The notes under the pieces: model-generated
What the model was told of the DNA's origin: nothing
The model's input: only the letters and a program-made list of their open reading frames with translations
The model's database searches: none
Program-made: the position numbers and the translations under genes
DNA from: DATAGF01 sp963835685
GTDB lineage: Bacteria > Actinomycetota > Thermoleophilia > Miltoncostaeales > Miltoncostaeaceae
Direction: 5' to 3'
Assembly (NCBI GenBank): GCA_963835685.1
Contig: CAWIGI010000014.1
Coordinates: 62,001 to 126,000 of the forward strand
DNA length: 64,000 nucleotides
Part shown: positions 61,967 through 64,000 of the stretch, piece by piece
Layout: every line of letters begins with the position of its first letter
Numbering within the stretch: position 1 is the first letter of the stretch

Positions 61967-63777
61967 GCCGGCCCATCCGCATCGCGCTGGTCTCGCCGCT
62001 GCCCTCGCCGCCTCGCGACGAGGTCGCCCGCCACGTCGCCGAGGTCGCCCGGGCGCTGGCCGGCCGCGGGCACGGCGTGACGGTGCTCGCCCCCGCGACG
62101 GCCCGCGACCGCGTCGCGGCCGGGAGGGCGCGGCTGCGCGCCGCCGAGGCCGGCGACCCCTCGGCGGTCGTCGCGGCCCCGGGCGAGGTGCGCGAGGTGG
62201 CGGTCGGGCGCGCGCTTCCCGCCGGTCCCGGCCGCCGGGTCGGCGGTCCGTTCGACCTCGTGACGGCGCTCGAGGCCGCGCTCTCGCGGCCGACCTTCGA
62301 CGTCGTCGACCTGCACGAGCCGCTCGCCCCGAGCCCCGCCCTGGCCGCCCTGCGCCACGCGCACGGCGTGGCCGCCGTCACCTTCCACCGCGCCGAGCCC
62401 CTCGCGGGGGTCGCGTTCCTGCGCCCGCTCGTCAACCGTGCGCTCTCGCGGGCGGACCTCCGCGTGGCGACCAGCCGCGCCGCGGCGGAGGCGCTCGCGG
62501 AGATCCTGCCCGGCGACTACGCCGTGATCCCGCCGGGGGTGGACCTCGGGCTGCTCGCGCGCCCTCCCCGGCGGAGGTCCGGCCCGCCGCCGCTGACGCT
62601 CGTGGCGCGCGGGCGCGACCGGACCGGCGTGCGCTTCGCCCTCGGGATGCTCAAGTCCCTCGACCTGGAGGCGCTCGGCCGGGTGACGCTCGTCGGTCCG
62701 CCCGATGCGCCCTGGCGGACCCGCGCCGCGGTGCCGAAGGCCCTGCGCGATCGCGTCGAGGTCGTCCCGGACGCGGGCCCGGAGGCGCGCGCGGCGGCCC
62801 TGTCGCCCGGCACGATCGCGGTGCTGGTCGCGCCCGAGGACGCCTCCGGCGCGGCGATGCGGGAGGCGATGGCCGCCGGGTGCGCCGTGCTGGCGCCGCG
62901 ATGCGCCGCGGCCGACGAGGCCGCCCGCCACGGCGTCGACGCGCTGGTGCTGCCGCCCTTCTCGCGGGACCTGTGGTCCGCGGCGGTCGCGGACCTGGCC
63001 GTCGACGGCCGCCGGCGCGCGGCCCTCGGGACCGCGGCCGCGGAGCGGGCTCGCCGCGGATGGGACGACGTCGCCGCCGACCTCGAGGCGGCCTATCGGA
63101 CGGCCCTCGCGTCGGGGCGGCGGGCGGTCACGACGGAGGATCGCGTGCTCGCCGACCTGCGCCTGCGCCCGCCGGCCGGGGTCGAGCCCCAGCGGATCGT
63201 CGCCGCCTGCCGCGAGCGCGGCCTGGGGGCGGTCGCCGTGGCCTCCCCGGACGGGATCGCGCCCGCCCTCGCCGTGGCCGACGCCGCCCCGGACGACCTC
63301 GCGGTGGTGATCGGACAGGAGATCGCCACCATCGACGGGGCGCTGATCGGGCTCTTCCTCGCGCGCGACGTGGAGGCCGGCCTCGACCTCCAGGCGGCTG
63401 CCGCCGCCGTCCACGCGCAGGGCGGCGTCGTCATGGCGCCCCACCCCGACGGCCCGGCCCCGCCGCCCTCGCCCGAGGGGCTGCGGCGCCTCGGTGGCGA
63501 GGTTGACTGCCGCCAGCTCGTGAGCGGTTCGGCTCCGGGGCAGGCCGAGGATGAGACGGCCCGCATCGCCCAGCGGATGGGGGTTCTCGGCTGCGCGGGC
63601 AGCGGGGCCGTCCGCCCCGAGGACGTCGGCTCCGCCGTCACGGAGCTGCGCCCGTTCCACGGGCCCTCCGACTTCCTCGACGCCCTCGGCGAGGCCCGCC
63701 TCGCGCGTCCGCCGCGCCGTCGCCGGGCCCGGGCTCCGCAGGGCCGGCCACGCGGACGGCGCGTTCCCGACTCGTGA
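61963..63777 (+). CDS. PimA-like GT4 glycosyltransferase fused to a degenerate PHP domain
   Basis: A 604-residue protein. Residues 1-385 form a GT-B glycosyltransferase: IRIALVSPLPSPPRDEVARHVAEVARALAGRGHGVTVLAPA, VDLHEPLAPSPALAALRHAHGVAAVTFHRAE, VIPPGVDLG and the donor-site segment APEDASGAAMREAMAAGCAVLA. After VTTEDRVLADL (about residue 399) comes a PHP-like part: the canonical DLHxH start is DLRLR, so the first metal His pair is missing, but VVIGQEIATIDG (about 450) and VVMAPHPDG (about 491) are kept. GTG 61963 overlaps the phosphatidyltransferase stop as GTGA. Most likely mannosylates phosphatidylinositol; the PHP part probably has no phosphoesterase activity. Confidence 0.85.
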   Translation: MSRPIRIALVSPLPSPPRDEVARHVAEVARALAGRGHGVTVLAPATARDRVAAGRARLRAAEAGDPSAVVAAPGEVREVAVGRALPAGPGRRVGGPFDLVTALEAALSRPTFDVVDLHEPLAPSPALAALRHAHGVAAVTFHRAEPLAGVAFLRPLVNRALSRADLRVATSRAAAEALAEILPGDYAVIPPGVDLGLLARPPRRRSGPPPLTLVARGRDRTGVRFALGMLKSLDLEALGRVTLVGPPDAPWRTRAAVPKALRDRVEVVPDAGPEARAAALSPGTIAVLVAPEDASGAAMREAMAAGCAVLAPRCAAADEAARHGVDALVLPPFSRDLWSAAVADLAVDGRRRAALGTAAAERARRGWDDVAADLEAAYRTALASGRRAVTTEDRVLADLRLRPPAGVEPQRIVAACRERGLGAVAVASPDGIAPALAVADAAPDDLAVVIGQEIATIDGALIGLFLARDVEAGLDLQAAAAAVHAQGGVVMAPHPDGPAPPPSPEGLRRLGGEVDCRQLVSGSAPGQAEDETARIAQRMGVLGCAGSGAVRPEDVGSAVTELRPFHGPSDFLDALGEARLARPPRRRRARAPQGRPRGRRVPDS

Positions 63778-63828
63778 AACACCCCCCGGCAGGAGTAGCG
63801 TCGGACCCGCCTAAGAGGACCGTCGGCC

Positions 63829-64000
63829 ATGAGCCCTGACCCATCCACCCCGCGCTCGACCCGGCGCTCGCGAGGCGGCCGCCGGGCGCCGGGCGCCGCC
63901 GTCGGCGGCGCGAGCCCGGAGGACATCCAGGACGCGTACCAGCGCCGCGCGATCGCCGAGATCGCCGCGCTCAACGACGCCATCACCGCGTGCGAGCGCT
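63829..64000 (+). CDS. Start of an uncharacterised protein, cut by window edge
   Basis: ATG 63829 opens MSPDPSTPRSTRRSRGGRRAPGAAVGGASP, a basic disordered start, then EDIQDAYQRRAIAEIAALNDAITACER, which looks helical and charged. AAGAGGA lies about nine bases upstream; a TAGCGT box at 63796-63801 could be its -10. Only 57 codons are visible, so no family can be named. Confidence 0.55.
   Translation, partial: MSPDPSTPRSTRRSRGGRRAPGAAVGGASPEDIQDAYQRRAIAEIAALNDAITACER

Overview
The window is one continuous stretch of very G+C-rich bacterial chromosome with tightly packed genes and many 1-4 base start/stop overlaps of the GTGA, ATGA and TTGA kind. The gene set points to Actinomycetota: an F420-type luciferase-like oxidoreductase, a DDN-like F420 protein, a SigB/SigF-type partner-switching module, an hspR-clpB heat-shock operon, a PimA-like glycosyltransferase beside a CDP-alcohol phosphatidyltransferase, and a stand-alone LigD polymerase domain. 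A deep-branching class such as Thermoleophilia is my inference; no rRNA is present to test it. No phage, transposon or CRISPR is visible. One tRNA (Ala, TGC) is present.

Layout. 1-4 kb: isocitrate lyase (cut by the window edge), a membrane protein, a YbjQ-like protein and an F420 oxidoreductase. 4.2-8.8 kb: a lipid/acyl-CoA operon (SDR, acyl-CoA dehydrogenase, acyl-CoA ligase, APH-like phosphotransferase). 8.8-12.6 kb: methyltransferase, GFA-family protein, a fused ArsR-SRPBCC regulator with a textbook operator, and a stress cluster (two PRC-barrel proteins and a 22-residue membrane peptide) behind SigB-type promoters. 12.7-16 kb: tRNA-Ala, a TIGR01777 epimerase, a degenerate GGDEF protein, an aldo/keto reductase and a PAS protein. 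16-19 kb: uppP, then STAS, sigma factor and two RsbW-like genes. 19-24.8 kb: nhaA, two exported glycosidases and a P460-like haem lipoprotein. 25-29.3 kb: a sulfur operon (flavoprotein, ComA-like phosphosulfolactate synthase, sulfate adenylyltransferase) under a LysR regulator. 29.4-32.7 kb: lon behind paired palindromes, HxlR, and a PNPOx-like protein. 32.7-38 kb: cell-surface sugar genes. 38-49.4 kb: an orphan histidine kinase, phosphodiester glycosidase, small membrane proteins, sulfotransferase, LigD-Pol and exonuclease III. 49.5-56.6 kb: dnaK-hsp20-grpE-dnaJ-hspR-clpB. 56.7-64 kb: membrane protein, endonuclease III with a repeat-derived tail, cupin, GNAT, FAH, and a lipid/glycosyltransferase pair.

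Regulation readable from sequence. Seventeen genes carry a TANNNT -10 box (most often TAGGCT) only 6-10 bases before the start codon, the spacing expected of leaderless mRNAs; I used this to choose several starts. Separately, GTTT/GTTC-N16-GGG boxes precede the sigma factor, its anti-sigma gene and the PRC-barrel/peptide cluster, so those genes probably form one stress regulon.

Most interesting. (1) The flavoprotein-comA-sat operon could form a short sulfate-to-sulfolactate route. (2) A palindromic repeat built on GGCCAATTGGCC occurs in five places, one of them a seven-copy 22-23 bp array that is translated as a basic tail on endonuclease III. (3) A PimA-like glycosyltransferase is fused to a degenerate PHP domain. 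(4) Paired GTTAC-N5-GTAAC palindromes precede lon.

Caution. Seven conserved genes are broken by single-base indels (five with one extra base, two with one missing base), and an eighth has probably lost its stop. That density suggests residual sequence errors, though it is not proven.
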